A stretch of DNA of 64,000 nucleotides from Hyperoodon ampullatus (lineage: Eukaryota > Chordata > Mammalia > Artiodactyla > Ziphiidae). The position numbers and the translations under genes were made by a program. Shown here one piece after another: positions 1-10,609 of this stretch. The notes beneath the pieces were generated by a model. It was given only the letters and a program-made list of their open reading frames with translations, made no database searches and was not told the origin of the DNA. Position 1 is the stretch's first letter. Each line of letters opens with the position of its first letter. The stretch lies in contig OX457064.1 of the NCBI GenBank assembly GCA_949752795.1, positions 104,633,454 to 104,697,453 of the forward strand. Direction: 5' to 3'.

Positions 1-27
1 AGTCCTGCTTGGGCAAAAAACGTAAAT

Positions 28-190
28 GACTAGCTTTGCTGTATGATTTTGGACAAATTACTCTCCTGCCTATTAGTCTCAGTTTCCTAATCTGTAAACA
101 TGGGGGTAATAATAATGATCGTGCCGTGTTCTTGTGAGGATTGAATAATGTAGTCAGTGTAAAACATTCACCTGTTGGATCCCGAGTCCC
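28..190 (+). mobile_element. MIR SINE remnant
   Basis: This matches the core of the MIR family, an ancient tRNA-derived SINE. A block like 'CTCAGTTTCCTAATCTGTAAA' is followed by a purine-rich ATAATAATG run and a 'GTGAGGATTGAATAA' block, all in consensus order. No TSD survives. It is old and shared by all mammals, and no function is visible. Confidence 0.65.
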
Positions 191-1860
191 ACGTGCCGGA
201 TTGTGCATAATAATATAATTTACTCAACATTAAATGTCCAAATGGGATCCATCAGGGTTTCTTTGTAAGCTTAAGTAGTCTGTATTATCAAGATAATTAA
301 GTGATTCTTTTACTCCGTGGACCCCAAAGCCATCTTTTAACAATTACCAAGTATACCTGACTTTAGATTCACTATTATTAAAGAGATGTAAAGATTATAG
401 CAAGACCTTGGAGAGGAGGTGGTGAGAGTGTCATGCTTATCACAAGAGGTCATATGTTTTCAAAAAGGTTGAAGAGTTTTATGAAAATATTATTCTGGTC
501 CTTGGAAGTCCCTTCCTGGATATTTATTATCTACTATCTAATAGATAAATGGCATGAATTATCCACACCACCTAAAGAAAATACGTTTTCCACACTCGCT
601 ATCTATAGATATTAAATTGGTTCTTCTGTTTTGACATGTTCACAAAGCTGCGATTGTCTGCACTTTAAAAAATATGAACTGCTTTTTAATGAGACCCTGA
701 CAGTTTAAAAATTCTAAGCTCATGTCATTATTATTGTAAAAATTAAGATTTATCCTTGTAACTATTTCTACTGCATCTCAGCATGCACGCCCTCCATTCT
801 TGCCTGTTATACTCTAATGTAGGCAAAGGAAAGGGGGCTCTAACTTACTTATTAATCTCAACAAGGAAACTGTTTCAGAACCTAAACAGCATGAAAACTG
901 GAGGGGGGCAGGTCTTAAGGATTAATTAATAAATCATTCACATCACTAGTGAGTAATTAACATCACGGCTTGTTCACTTTGCAAAGTCGTTTTATAAAAA
1001 CTAATTTTTGTGTATGGAAATTAATTATGTAGAAATTGGTGATAAGACTGTGTGAACCTTCTCACCATATACAAATATGTGTCATAGCAGGGGGAGCAAG
1101 AACCCAATTCAGGAAAACAATGGGAGCCCAGCCAGCTCCAGAGATCCGCATGGGATCAGCTGAGGTCTCTGTAACAACCGATCTTGGTTCAACGCCCTGG
1201 TTGCCCTGATCTGCTTCCCACACAGGTGTGGTTGCTGTGAGCACTCCCTACTCAGCTTCACACGTCCACCTCCAAGATCCTGGCTACTCCTAGAATAGGC
1301 CACCATGGGCGCTTGCAGGTGGCCTTCCCTCTGGGCTTACATGTGGGGCTTACATCAGTGGCCCTTTAATTTCAATATGTGGCTTCTAAGATCACCATAG
1401 AAGGGAAAGGAAGAGCAGAGAAGGCACTCCTGCTTCTTAACCACGTTGGTCCTGAAATGAAATGTGGGCTTCTGTGTACATTCCATTGCCTATGACTATC
1501 CGTGTGGTACAGGACCAGGGACACGTGGTCCCGGCTAGGCAGTCTCTTCCCAACCCCCTTCCCCACACCCCCTGACACAGATGCTCATTCCTGCCACATT
1601 GCTGGAAAGATGGGCTGCTGTCGCTTTTTTCTTAATCTGCTGATTTGTCCAGTCAGCTTGCTAAACTCTGTTGTAAGCTCTAAAAGTCATACTACACACC
1701 TTTGTCATGGTTCAAGAACAGTCTGGACTTTTCCAAACCTTGCCAGGAGGGTCTCCAAGAAAATTATAATGGAGTGTAGTTGGCAGGGATCTTTCTGTAA
1801 TCACTGATTAAAGACATGCTTATAAATTTTCACTATTAATTAAGATGTCTCGTGAGGGTT
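191..1860. other. Non-repetitive stretch, no gene recognised
   Basis: I see no repeat and no coding exon. Open frames of 60-101 codons (for example 1502-1807) have low-complexity, chance-like composition. The part at about 905-1035 is AT-rich with clustered TAATTA/ATTAAT motifs of the kind bound by homeodomain proteins. It could be conserved noncoding DNA, but that is only a guess from composition. Confidence 0.4.
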
Positions 1861-1867
1861 AATTAGT

Positions 1868-2010
1868 CAAGTAAACTTTTATTGAAGTATCACTTAAATT
1901 TTTTTAAAAGGTGCAATTCATAGTGTACAGTTTGATGATTTTTTACGACATGAACACACTCATCTAATTAGCACCCAGATTTTTAAAAAGAACCCTGCAC
2001 ATAAAATAAC
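1868..2010 (-). mobile_element. Old L1 (L1M-type) 3'UTR fragment
   Basis: Read on the plus strand it opens with TTTTATTGAAGTATCAC and runs into a GTGCAATTCATAGTGTACAG block, the mirror image of an old L1 3' end. The element therefore lies on the minus strand. It is heavily diverged, and no ORF remains. Confidence 0.5.
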
Positions 2011-2587
2011 TTTTTATATTGATCTAGTTAGCAACTAGCTTGCTAAACTGTTTTATAAGTCATCTATAAATTTGTCTATAGATTCTCTTGGGTTTTAAGT
2101 GAAAACAGTTATAATTATACATCAGTTTTCTTCCTTTCCAAATCTTATAATTTAATTATTTCCTGGTCTTATTTCACTACCTAGGACCTCCTTTTAATAT
2201 TGAATAGAAGCAGTACTAGAAGCTTTTTTTTTTTTTGTTCAGGAACAAGACAGGGTATTTCTGCTAATATTTTACCATTAACAATGATATCTGATGTGAC
2301 CTTTTGGTAAACTGTATAGTTAGCGAAGTTCTCTGATTCCTCATATGCTAAGACTTTTGAAATTGTGAGTGGGTACCAAAGGTTTTAACATTTTTTGGCA
2401 CGTGTTGCAATAATCCATCATGACCAAGTGGGATTTCCCCCACAAATTCATATACTTTATCTTCTTTAATTCACTAGCTGAAATTAGAGGAGATAAACCA
2501 TATGGCTATCCTTTTTTGTAATACACTGCTGGATTTCATTTTGCCAAAAATCTTTTGAAGAATTTTGCATTTAAGATTAGGAAAGAG

Positions 2588-2822
2588 GGGCTTCCCTGGT
2601 GGCGCAGTGGTTGAGAGTCCGCCTGCCGATGCAGGGGACACGGGTTCGTGCCCCGGTCCGAGAAGATCCCACATGCCGCAGAGCGGCTGGGCCCGTGAGC
2701 TGTGGCCGCTGGGCCTGCGCGTCTGGAGCCTGTGCTCCTCAAGGGAGAGGCCACAGCAGTGAGAGGCCCGCGTACCACAAAAAAAAAAAAAAAAAAGAAA
2801 AAAGAAAAGAAAAGAGAAAAAA
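2588..2822 (+). mobile_element. CHR-type SINE (short, about 210-bp form)
   Basis: The tRNA-derived head starts GGGCTTCCCTGGTGGCGCAG, with an A-box-like block and a GGTTCGTGCC B-box. A GC-rich body ending GAGAGGCCCGCGTACC and an A-rich tail follow. A perfect 15-bp target duplication (AAGATTAGGAAAGAG) flanks it at 2573-2587 and 2823-2837, so the copy is complete and inserted by L1-driven retroposition. Open frames across it are SINE shadows. Confidence 0.95.
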
Positions 2823-3259
2823 AAGATTAGGAAAGAGATTGACCTAATTTTTTCATTCTTCTGACCTTATTTGGTTTTGGTTTCAGAGTTTTAGTGATCT
2901 CATAGAAAGGAGTTAGAAATTCTTTTCTATTCACTGGCAGAGTGTGAATAAGGTTGAGATGAAATTTTCCTTGAAAGTTGGAAGAATGTACAGTACTGAT
3001 AAGACAAGAGTGCCTTTTTTAGGGAAATTTATTTACCCACTAATTCAATGTCCTTAGTGGTTACAGTATTTTCAGGTTTTGTTAATTTTTCCCCTTCAGT
3101 TATCATAAGTGAGTTATATTTTTGAGAAATTTGTCCACGTATCTAAATTTCAAATTTATTAGCTAAAGTTGTTCAACGTATTCTCTTAATATCTTTAAAG
3201 TATCTGAGAAGTCTGCAGTTGTGAAACCTTTACCATTCCCAGTGTTATTTCTTGTGTGG

Positions 3260-3312
3260 TTTCCTCTCCTTCTCCTTCCTCTCCTCCACTTTCTCCTCTA
3301 CCTCCTCTTTCT
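3260..3312. repeat. Pyrimidine-rich (CTCCTT)n-like tract
   Basis: An almost pure C/T run on the plus strand made of CTCCTT and CCTCTC variants. It lies inside the antisense L1 piece and probably grew there. Confidence 0.7.
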
Positions 3313-3552
3313 ATTTCACCGAGGATTTCTCCATTTTATAGTGTTTTTATAGATATAAATTTAGTGGGCCACAATTATTGTCCTGCATAAACTGAGTAGG
3401 AAAGATCAAGGGAAACTTCACCCTTGAGCGTGGTACCTGCGCATCATTTTATTTCTCCACTGGCATAATATATAACAACAAAAATAAAACAAGAGTTGGT
3501 GAATAAAAAAAGAAGGAGAAAAGAAATAACTTTTGGTTTGTTGACATTCTCA

Positions 3553-3738
3553 TTCCCTGGTGGCGCAGTGGTTGAGAGTCCGCCTGCCGATGCAGGGGAC
3601 ACGGGTTCATGCCCTGGTCCGGGAGGATCCCACATGCCGCGGAGCGGCTGGGTCCGTGAGCCATGGCCGCTGAGCGTGTGCGTCCGGAGCCTGTGCTCTG
3701 CAACGGGAGAGGCCACAGCAGTGAGAGGCCCGCATACC

Positions 3739-3769
<31 letters not shown>
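3553..3769 (+). mobile_element. CHR-type SINE (short form, head slightly clipped)
   Basis: The body is the same as other short CHR copies, but the first bases of the head (GGGGC) are missing and it begins at TTCCCTGG. The tail is a pure 29-base A run at 3741-3769. I could not find a convincing target duplication. The pure tail argues for a fairly young copy. Confidence 0.9.
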
Positions 3770-3771
<2 letters not shown>

Positions 3772-4260
3772 ACTTAATTTTGAAAAGGTTAATCATTGTT
3801 TTTTGTTGCTGTGGTTTTCCTATAATTATTTTTTATCCTAGAAAAAATTATGACTTATGCTCATGACTTGTCTCCCCTAACAATTCTTTGTAATTTCACG
3901 TTTTCCAAATTCAGGTCCCCAGGAAAGAATTATAAACTGTTTTTTAAAAAGATGTCTAAAGCTATCATTGTGTTTGCTATAATGTCCAAGAGGTAACACA
4001 AGATTTGCTTCTTTATCTTATTAAAATAAGGATCATAAAAATAGACTTGACATTCAAATTTTATTTAATTATTGAGCTATTGAGATAACCTTTTTTTAAA
4101 ACCAAACTTGAGATAAACTGGGAAAAAACCTTGACAAATTAAGAGGGGATTTTAGTCTCTTGTTTTACCTTATAGAAATAAGTTCAATACTGTAGTTCAA
4201 TATGGTTCCAAAGACTGGTACAATAACTGTCTATGAATTAATTTTTAATTAATAATGGTC
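3770..4260. other. AT-rich stretch, nothing recognised
   Basis: No gene, RNA or repeat family could be assigned. The sequence is AT-rich with frequent stops in all frames, and may include decayed LINE DNA. Confidence 0.4.
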
Positions 4261-4261
4261 T

Positions 4262-4448
4262 ATTTTTAAAATTGAAGTATAGTTGATTTATAATATTTTA
4301 TTAGTTTCAGGTATAGAGCATAGTGATTCAGTATTTTTACAGATTATACTCTAAAAATTAAAGTTAAAATTTTAAAACATTATTACAAGATGATGGCTAT
4401 ACTTCCCTGTGCTATACAATATATCCTTGTAGCTTACCTATTTTATTT
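4262..4448 (-). mobile_element. L1 3' end, antisense, older copy
   Basis: Plus-strand reading begins AAATTGAAGTATAGTTGATTT, the reverse complement of an L1 3'UTR terminus. It continues through GTTTCAGGTATAGAGCATAG to CCCTGTGCTATACAATATAT. It is separated from a second antisense L1 3' end immediately downstream, which appears to have inserted next to or into it. Confidence 0.75.
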
Positions 4449-4454
4449 TTTATT

Positions 4455-4690
4455 AGTTAAAAAAAATTATTTTATTGAAGTATTGTTGGTTTACAATGTT
4501 GTGTTAATTTCTGCTGTACAGCAAAGTGACTCAGTTACACACACACACATATATATATATCCTTTTTCAGATTCTTTTCCATTTTGGTTGATCACAAGAT
4601 GTTGAATATAGTTCCCTGTGCTACACAGTAGGAACTTGTTGTCTATCCAATCTAATATGATAGTTTGCATCTACGAATTGATATTTAGTT
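4455..4690 (-). mobile_element. L1 3' end, antisense, with internal CA/TA tract
   Basis: Starts at an oligo-T-rich edge (TTATTTTATTGAAGTATTG) and continues through TTTCTGCTGTACAGCAAAGTGA. An (AC)n(AT)n array at 4541-4560 precedes CAGATTCTTTTCCATTTTGG. It is a 5'-truncated L1 on the minus strand. The dinucleotide array sits at the same internal position as the (TA)n arrays in the L1 3' ends near 22.8, 27.9 and 57.6 kb. Confidence 0.8.
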
Positions 4691-4699
4691 GTAGATTTC

Positions 4700-5390
4700 A
4701 AAGCCCTTTTCAGTCAGATACAATCCAAGATGACCATAGTATTCTTTATGTAGGTTTGTCAGTATTCTCACTGCTCTTAATATGTTCTCATTCCCGTTGT
4801 CTACCACTCATAAACTAATTATGTGTTTTACCTTGAGAGGATTTCACTCTTTCATGCTGAAAATGCTGTTTAACATAATACATTCTCCAGAGCTTTTCAG
4901 TCTTCAGTGAGGAAATTTCATTCAGATTCTAAGGCTGTTCCTGGCACTTGTCCCATCTGTCAAACTCATTACCCTGGAAAAACTGTAAAAGTGGGACAAT
5001 GACAAGAACCAATTTCTCAAGTTACATTTAAATACCTTTTAATGGATTATATTCAACTGCCTTCAGCCATGAATTTTGACTTTGTATTGACTATTATATG
5101 CCCAGATGGACAAGTCTTTCTTGGAAAGGCAACTACCCTGGCAACAGCAAAACATTTTTCTAGACTTTGTATTCCTAGTCTGGGGTATTCCAATTTAGCT
5201 CTCCGGTGATGGGAAAAGTCATTTCACAGGAATCGTTTGTAAGCGACTTTATAATCTTTACCATTGACTCAAAAGCTACACTGTGCCTTCCAACCACAGT
5301 CCTATGGGAAAATACAGGAACTCCCACCACCTCAGACTGTGACCTCATTTGAAAATAGTGCGATTGCAGTTGTAATGAGTTAATAAGAGA
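4700..5390. other. Unique stretch, no gene recognised
   Basis: No recognisable exon, RNA or repeat. Short open frames only. Confidence 0.4.
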
Positions 5391-5394
5391 TCAT

Positions 5395-5740
5395 ACTGGA
5401 GCAGGGTAGGCCCCTAACCCAGTTAGTGTCCTTATAAGAAGATACACAGGCACAGACACACACAGACACACAGACACACACACACACAGAAGGCCCTGTG
5501 ACAACGGAGGCAGAGGTTGGAGTGATGAAGCTACAAGCAGAGGAAGGCCAAGGATGGACATCCACCACCAGAAGCTGCGAAGAGGCCAGGACAGATTCTG
5601 CCTGGAGTCTCATGGGCCGTGGGGTCCTGCTAACACCTCGATTTCAGACTTCTAGCTTCCAGAACTGTGAGAATAAATTTCTGTTTTTCTAAGCCATCAT
5701 GTTTGTGGTACTTTGTTAAGCAGCCCTTGGAGACTAAGAT
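5395..5740 (+). mobile_element. MaLR-type solo LTR (MLT1/MST-like)
   Basis: Contains the MaLR LTR order: TGTCCTTATAAGAAGA, a CACAGACA-rich run, GGAGGCAGAGGTTGGAGTGATG, then TTTCAGACTTCTAGCTTCCAG, GAACTGTGAGAATAAATTTC and GTTTGTGGTACTTTGTTA near the end. AATAAA within it is the LTR's own polyadenylation signal. The CACAGACA run at 5451-5489 has expanded into a CA microsatellite. No internal region is attached, so it looks like a solo LTR. Confidence 0.7.
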
Positions 5741-5983
5741 ACTCCCTGCTTATTTGAAAATCAAATAGGAAGGAAATTAAATAGTGAAGAAAAATAAAAT
5801 TACTAAAATCCCATCATGAAAAAGAAACCATTGTTAATATTTTGGTGAGCATCTACCCAGATATCTCTCTAAGCCTATGTGTGTTTTTGTTAGTGTTTGG
5901 GTAAAGGTATAAAACTGGATGAATGAGATGGAATTGGAAAAAATAAAACTTCTCATTGTCTTGGATGGAAAGTTATAAGGCTA

Positions 5984-6330
5984 AATATTTCATTGAGCCT
6001 TTACCAATGGTCATTTCAATACTCAGACTGGATTGTATGGTAGTTCTCTTTTCAGTTTTTTTGAGGAACTGCCATACAGTTTTCCATAGTGGCTGTACCA
6101 ATTTACATTCCCACCAACTGTGCACAAGGGTTGTAATTTCTCCACATCCTCATCAATACTTGTTGTCTTTGTTTTTTGGTTACTAGCCATCCTGCGACAG
6201 GTGTGAGGTGATATCTAGTGGTTTTGGTTTGCATTTCCCTGATGATTAGTGACATTGACCTTAGTGACAATTCGTGTGACTGTTGGCCATGTGTATGTCT
6301 TCTTTGGAGAACCTGTCCAAGGGTGCATTT
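5984..6330 (-). mobile_element. L1 ORF2 C-terminal fragment, antisense
   Basis: Plus-strand reading shows CATAGTGGCTGTACCAATTTACATTCCCACCAA, the familiar antisense of the ORF2 cysteine-rich region, then GAGGTGATATCTAGTGG. No intact frame. It is followed directly by a plus-strand L1 3' end. Confidence 0.75.
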
Positions 6331-6334
6331 GGAT

Positions 6335-6690
6335 TAAAAAAAAAAAAGACCACCTTTAAATCAATAAGGAAACAAGCAAACTGATAGACACAACTCCTTA
6401 ATAGTCGCTTCACAAAAGAAGGTGTTCAAACGGCCATTTCTTTAAAGTACAAAAGCAGATGTAACTAATCTCACTGTTGAAAGTTAGGAGAGTGTTACCC
6501 AGCAGACAGTGTGAGTGGACGAGGTCACAAAGGTGGCTCCGAAGTGCTGGTGATGCTGTTTCTTGATCTGGATGCTGGTTACAAGGATGTGTTAATTTCG
6601 TGACCATGTACGCAGCTATGCCCTTACAATATATTTACACTTTCTTATATGTATGTTATACTCCAATAACAAGCTAAAACAAACAGGCAA
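6335..6690 (+). mobile_element. Old L1 (L1M-type) 3' end
   Basis: Plus-strand L1 3'UTR features: GATGCTGTTTCTTGATCTGG, GGTTACAAGGATGTGTTAATTTCGTG and a terminal TATGTATGTTATACTCCAATAA. Diverged and 5' truncated. It abuts an antisense ORF2 piece at about 6330. The two may be independent insertions or one rearranged element. Confidence 0.55.
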
Positions 6691-6984
6691 GGACTTTGTG
6701 TAGCCAAGGGGAGAGAGGACACATTAACTAAACGGCAGTGGGTTACTTGCTTTTTCCTTCTAAACCCCAGGGCACAATCTGAACGTCAGGGTTGAAGCTG
6801 GGAAACCAACACTGTCTGCAAGATGTGAAATAGTGGAGCTGCTTTGGGAGATGGGCTCTCTGTACAAGGCGAGGCACACAGAAATACATTTCTTCTTTGC
6901 AGATCTCCGAAAGTTCACTTTTGTCCTTAGGAGGCCTGAGGGTATGAGTGTCTGTATATCTGTATGAACCACTGTATGACCATT

Positions 6985-7739
6985 CAGAATGTTATTAGCT
7001 ATTGCATAATTTAGAAAGATTATATTTATGCTCCCAACCAGTGTAGGTATGTGTTCACCCCTATATCTTTGTTAATGCTGGATTTTGTCTGTTTTTCAAG
7101 ATATTTGCAAATCAATAGGCAAACTATTGTTATTGCAATTGTCAGCCCTACCACTAATAAAAGAAAAATGGTATGTTTATCCACCATTTGTAATTCTAGG
7201 ATGAATTGCCCATCTGTGCCCTCTGCCCACTTTCTACTTTGCAAATTCATCTTTTATTCTTAATTGATTTATATGAAATCAATTGATGATGGGTTGAAAA
7301 TGTAAAATATAAATTTTCTCACAGGGTGGCATTTGTGTTTAACTTTGCTTATTACAGTTTTTCTCTACAGAAATTTAAAACATTTTCATACTCAAGTGTA
7401 TTAATCTTTTTCGAGTATTTTCTGGTGTTTTGTTATGAGAAGAAGCTGGATTATATGATTCAGATTCAGTTATACAATCAAGATTGTACATATATCATCA
7501 ATGTTTGTACTCTGGTTGCATTTATTTTACATTTTAATATTTGATCCTTCCATGCTTTATTTTTATGCAAAAAACAAGGTAGAGATAGAGCTTTATTTTT
7601 CTTTGTCAATAGCTAGCCAGTTTTTAAGGTTATTTATTAATAACCCATCTTTTTTTATCCCATTACCTAGAAAACTATCTTTGCCACATACTAAATACCC
7701 TTATATACTAGGGCCAAGTAGAAATACGTTTTAGTGGTT
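6985..7739 (-). mobile_element. Old L1 ORF2 fragment, antisense
   Basis: Antisense L1M ORF2 is recognisable in several blocks, including TTTGCCACATACTAAATACC and CTAGCCAGTTTTTAAGGTT, in the expected order for the region between reverse transcriptase and the C-terminus. Decayed, with no coding potential. The short open frames here are chance frames. Confidence 0.5.
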
Positions 7740-8236
7740 TTTAAGAGATGAGTTTTTGTATCCATTCAGTGAGTCTATGTCTTTTGGTTGGAGCATTTAA
7801 TCCATTTACATTTAAGGTAATTATCGACATATATGTTCTTACACCATTTTGTTAATTGTTTTGGATTTGTTTTTGTAGGTCTTTTCTTTCTCTTTTGTTC
7901 TCTTTTGTTCTCTTGTGATTTGATGACTATCTTTAGTGTTGTGTTTGGATTCCTTTTTCTTTCTTGTGTATCTATTATAAATTTTTGGTTTGCAGTTACC
8001 ATGAGATTTTGGTATAGCAGTCTATATATATACATGATTAAGTTGCTGATCTCTTAATTTCAAATGCACTTTAACTATCCTGCATTTGTACTCTCCTCCT
8101 CTCACAATTACTGGTTTTGATACCATATTTGTGTGTGGATGACTTCCTACCTTTATTGTATGTTTGCCTTTACCAATGAGCTTTCCCATTTCATAATTTT
8201 ATTGTTTCTAGTTGTGGCCTTTAAGAGATGAGTTTT
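7740..8236 (-). mobile_element. L1 ORF2 fragment bracketed by a 17-bp direct repeat
   Basis: The block contains the antisense of an upstream ORF2 region (GGAGCATTTAATCCATTTACATTTAAGG). It is flanked by identical 17-bp copies of TTTAAGAGATGAGTTTT at 7740-7756 and 8220-8236. There is no A- or T-rich tail at either side, which is odd for an L1 insertion. No coding potential. Confidence 0.5.
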
Positions 8237-8389
8237 GACAGGAATGATTTTAAAAATAATGCTCCACCTATTTGGAGTTTGGATGCCAACTCCAAATATC
8301 CTTAACTCCCAGTGACTCATAAAAGGACGTGAACAGTACTGTTCTGCTGCATGCAGATGGTCCAGTGCCCTCTGTGGTGTTCAGCCACT

Positions 8390-8500
8390 GAACCAGTATT
8401 CATTGGGTGCCTATCACATGCTTGGCACTGTCTTTGGAACTTTGAACACATCAGTGTCCCAAACAGACCATCCATGGGCTTGTGGAGCTTACCTTCTCTG
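8390..8500 (-). mobile_element. L2 3' end remnant
   Basis: Plus-strand reading TTCATTGGGTGCCTATCACATGCTTGGCACTG followed by CTTGTGGAGCTTACCTTCT is the antisense of the L2 3' region. Ancient, with no TSD. Confidence 0.55.
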
Positions 8501-8842
8501 TAAGTTTATTCTACATGGAAATCTCTACAAGTCCATCATAGTCCACAGATGACCTTGAATCCTGGTTCAATGGTTCCTAGTTTTTGGTTTATATTATTTT
8601 CCTATTCATGTAGAAATGTTCCTGGAATGTTCCATTAATTTTAGGGTTTGGATAGGAGTGGCAACACATCTTTACCACAGGAGTGCTTAGGGGGAATGAG
8701 AAAGAAGGAACATCTCACAGAAGAAGATTGAGTCTCTCTCTTCAGGACACATTATGGAAGTGGGATGGATTTCTGAGACTGGGATGTCCTAGTCACATTT
8801 TCTGAAAATTCTTCTGAGGTTTTTCTTAAAGTCGGTGCTTCG
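8501..8842. other. Unique stretch, nothing recognised
   Basis: No gene or repeat that I can name. Confidence 0.4.
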
Positions 8843-9422
8843 CAATATTCATAGCAGCACTATTCACAATAGCCAAGACACAGAAGCAACCTAAATGTCC
8901 GTTGACAGAGGAATGGATAAAGAAGATGTGGTACGTATATACAATGGAATATTACTGAGCCATAAAAAAGAAAATAGTGCTATTTGCGGCAACATGGATG
9001 GCCCTAGAGATTATCGCACTAAGTGAAGTAAGTCAGACAAAGAAAGATAAATATTGTATGATATCACTCATATGTGGACTCTAAAAAGTGATACAAATGA
9101 ACTTATTTACAAAACAGAAACAGACTCACAGACTTAGAGAACAAAATTATGGTTACCAAAGGGGAAGTGGGGGGAGGAGGGATAAATTAGAAGTTTGGGG
9201 TTAACATATACACACTACTATATATAAAATAGATAACCAACAAGGACATACTGTATAGCACACAGAACTCTTCTCAATATTCTGTAATAACCTATATGGG
9301 AAAAGAATCTGAAAAAGAATAGATATATGTATAATGGAATCACTTTGCTGTACACCTGAAATTATACTTTGTAAACATTGTTAAGTCAACTATACTCCAA
9401 TATAAAATAAACACTAAAAAAA
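8843..9422 (+). mobile_element. 5'-truncated L1, ORF2 end plus 3'UTR
   Basis: Begins in the last part of ORF2 (ATTCATAGCAGCACTATTCACAATAGCC) and passes ATGGAATATTACTGAGCCATAAA. It then enters the 3'UTR with the G-rich run GGGGAAGTGGGGGGAGGAGGG and ends CAACTATACTCCAATATAAAAT plus an A tail. A diverged flanking pair, AGTCGGTGCT (about 8832) and AATCAGTGCT (about 9423), may be the target duplication. Confidence 0.9.
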
Positions 9423-9429
9423 AATCAGT

Positions 9430-10420
9430 GCTCTCCTCTGTGTAGTTTCTACCCTGTTTTCACTGCATTTCTGTTTGGAGATTTTGTTAAGCCGAAAATA
9501 CTATGAAGCTTTTATTAGTTTTACCTGAGAGGGCATTACGCAGATGCTGAGAAATTAATAATGGATTAAAATTCCTCTACATTAATGTTTATTAACCCAG
9601 ACTCATGCAAATGAAACTGGATGCATATCACAGGCCATTGGTGATCACTGAGTTAGTAATTACTGATAATGTAATTACTGGCCAAGTTTTCCCCAAAGGA
9701 AAACTTAGCTGTTGGGATGATCCATGTTGGCATAGAGTGAATAACTTCTAGGTAAGGAAGTAAGATGATTTGTTCCATTGACCTATCTCTGCCTTCTCTG
9801 GGCACCACTACTCACAGTTTATCACATAACTACCTACTGTCTTGTTGATCCATCAGGTATAGGGTGTTTGTGTCTGTGTGTGTTTTCTTTTAAACTAGAT
9901 GTTAATGCTCCTTCAGGGACAGTTCAGTCTTACTTTTTGCTGCTTTTTACATTTGTGTAAATATCCTAAAACAGCAAGTTCAACTCTGGAGTGACAGAAG
10001 ACCCTCAATGATTAGCTGGAAGTATGTATCAGTATGTATTAGGAAGAATAAGTCACAAGGCCATCGCAGACTCAAGGGATGGGAAAGTTCCTGTCACTTC
10101 CTGATCCGATGATCAGAAAATCCCAGTGCAAGGGGTGTGGCTACCGAGTCATTGCCTCCACTTTGGAATCTACTTCACAGTGTAGATATATTTTTGTCAA
10201 CACATTAAGATCTATGAATTATACCTAGATGCAGTAATCTAAAAAATGTCATTCCAGTGACTGTCTTTGGTATCAGAAAGGTTGATATCAGAAGTAGATA
10301 CTATATAGGTCTCCTGGGGATGCATCTGATAATAGCAGTCCTTTCCCCTTCCTCTTTCTACATTTTCAAGGGAAGAGCTCATGGGAACAACTCCATCTTC
10401 TTAGAAGAATGATTTAAGCT
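9430..10420. other. Unique stretch, no gene recognised
   Basis: No exon or repeat recognised. The part at about 9560-9690 is AT-rich with an ATGCAAAT octamer at about 9606-9613 and repeated GTAATTACT motifs. That composition would suit a conserved noncoding element, but this is not shown. Confidence 0.4.
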
Positions 10421-10424
10421 GCCT

Positions 10425-10585
10425 AAGTTCACATCTGGCTCTGCCACTTAGCTGGGGGGCCTTGTTCAAGTTATTGCCCCTCTCTGTGCCCTCTACAGAA
10501 AACAAAATCAATTCACAGGGCTATGTGAGATAGTTATGTAAAGGGCTAGGGTGGTCTCTAATGCAGGGTGGGTGCTCAACCCGTT
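10425..10585 (+). mobile_element. MIR SINE remnant
   Basis: Contains CTGGCTCTGCCACTTAGCTG, then GTTCAAGTTATTGCCCCTCTCTGTGCC and a terminal GGTGGGTGCTCAA, in MIR order. No TSD. Confidence 0.7.
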
Positions 10586-10609
10586 CAGGTATCACTGAGA
10601 GGCGGGAAG

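Larger units (their letters stand above)
2235..3370 (-). mobile_element. Old L1 ORF2 fragment, split by a CHR SINE
   Basis: On the minus strand this corresponds to internal L1 ORF2 (the region before and into reverse transcriptase). The block around 3120-3260 is recognisable as antisense ORF2. It is full of stops and frameshifts and is interrupted at about 2588-2822 by a younger SINE. Edges are approximate. Confidence 0.5.

Noticed and set aside
2599..2847. Recurring proteins with VESPPADAGDTGSCPGP-like text
   Set aside because: They recur in every CHR SINE copy and are translations of the tRNA-derived SINE. They are not a gene family.
5498..5692. 64-codon plus frame
   Set aside because: It lies entirely within the MaLR-type LTR.
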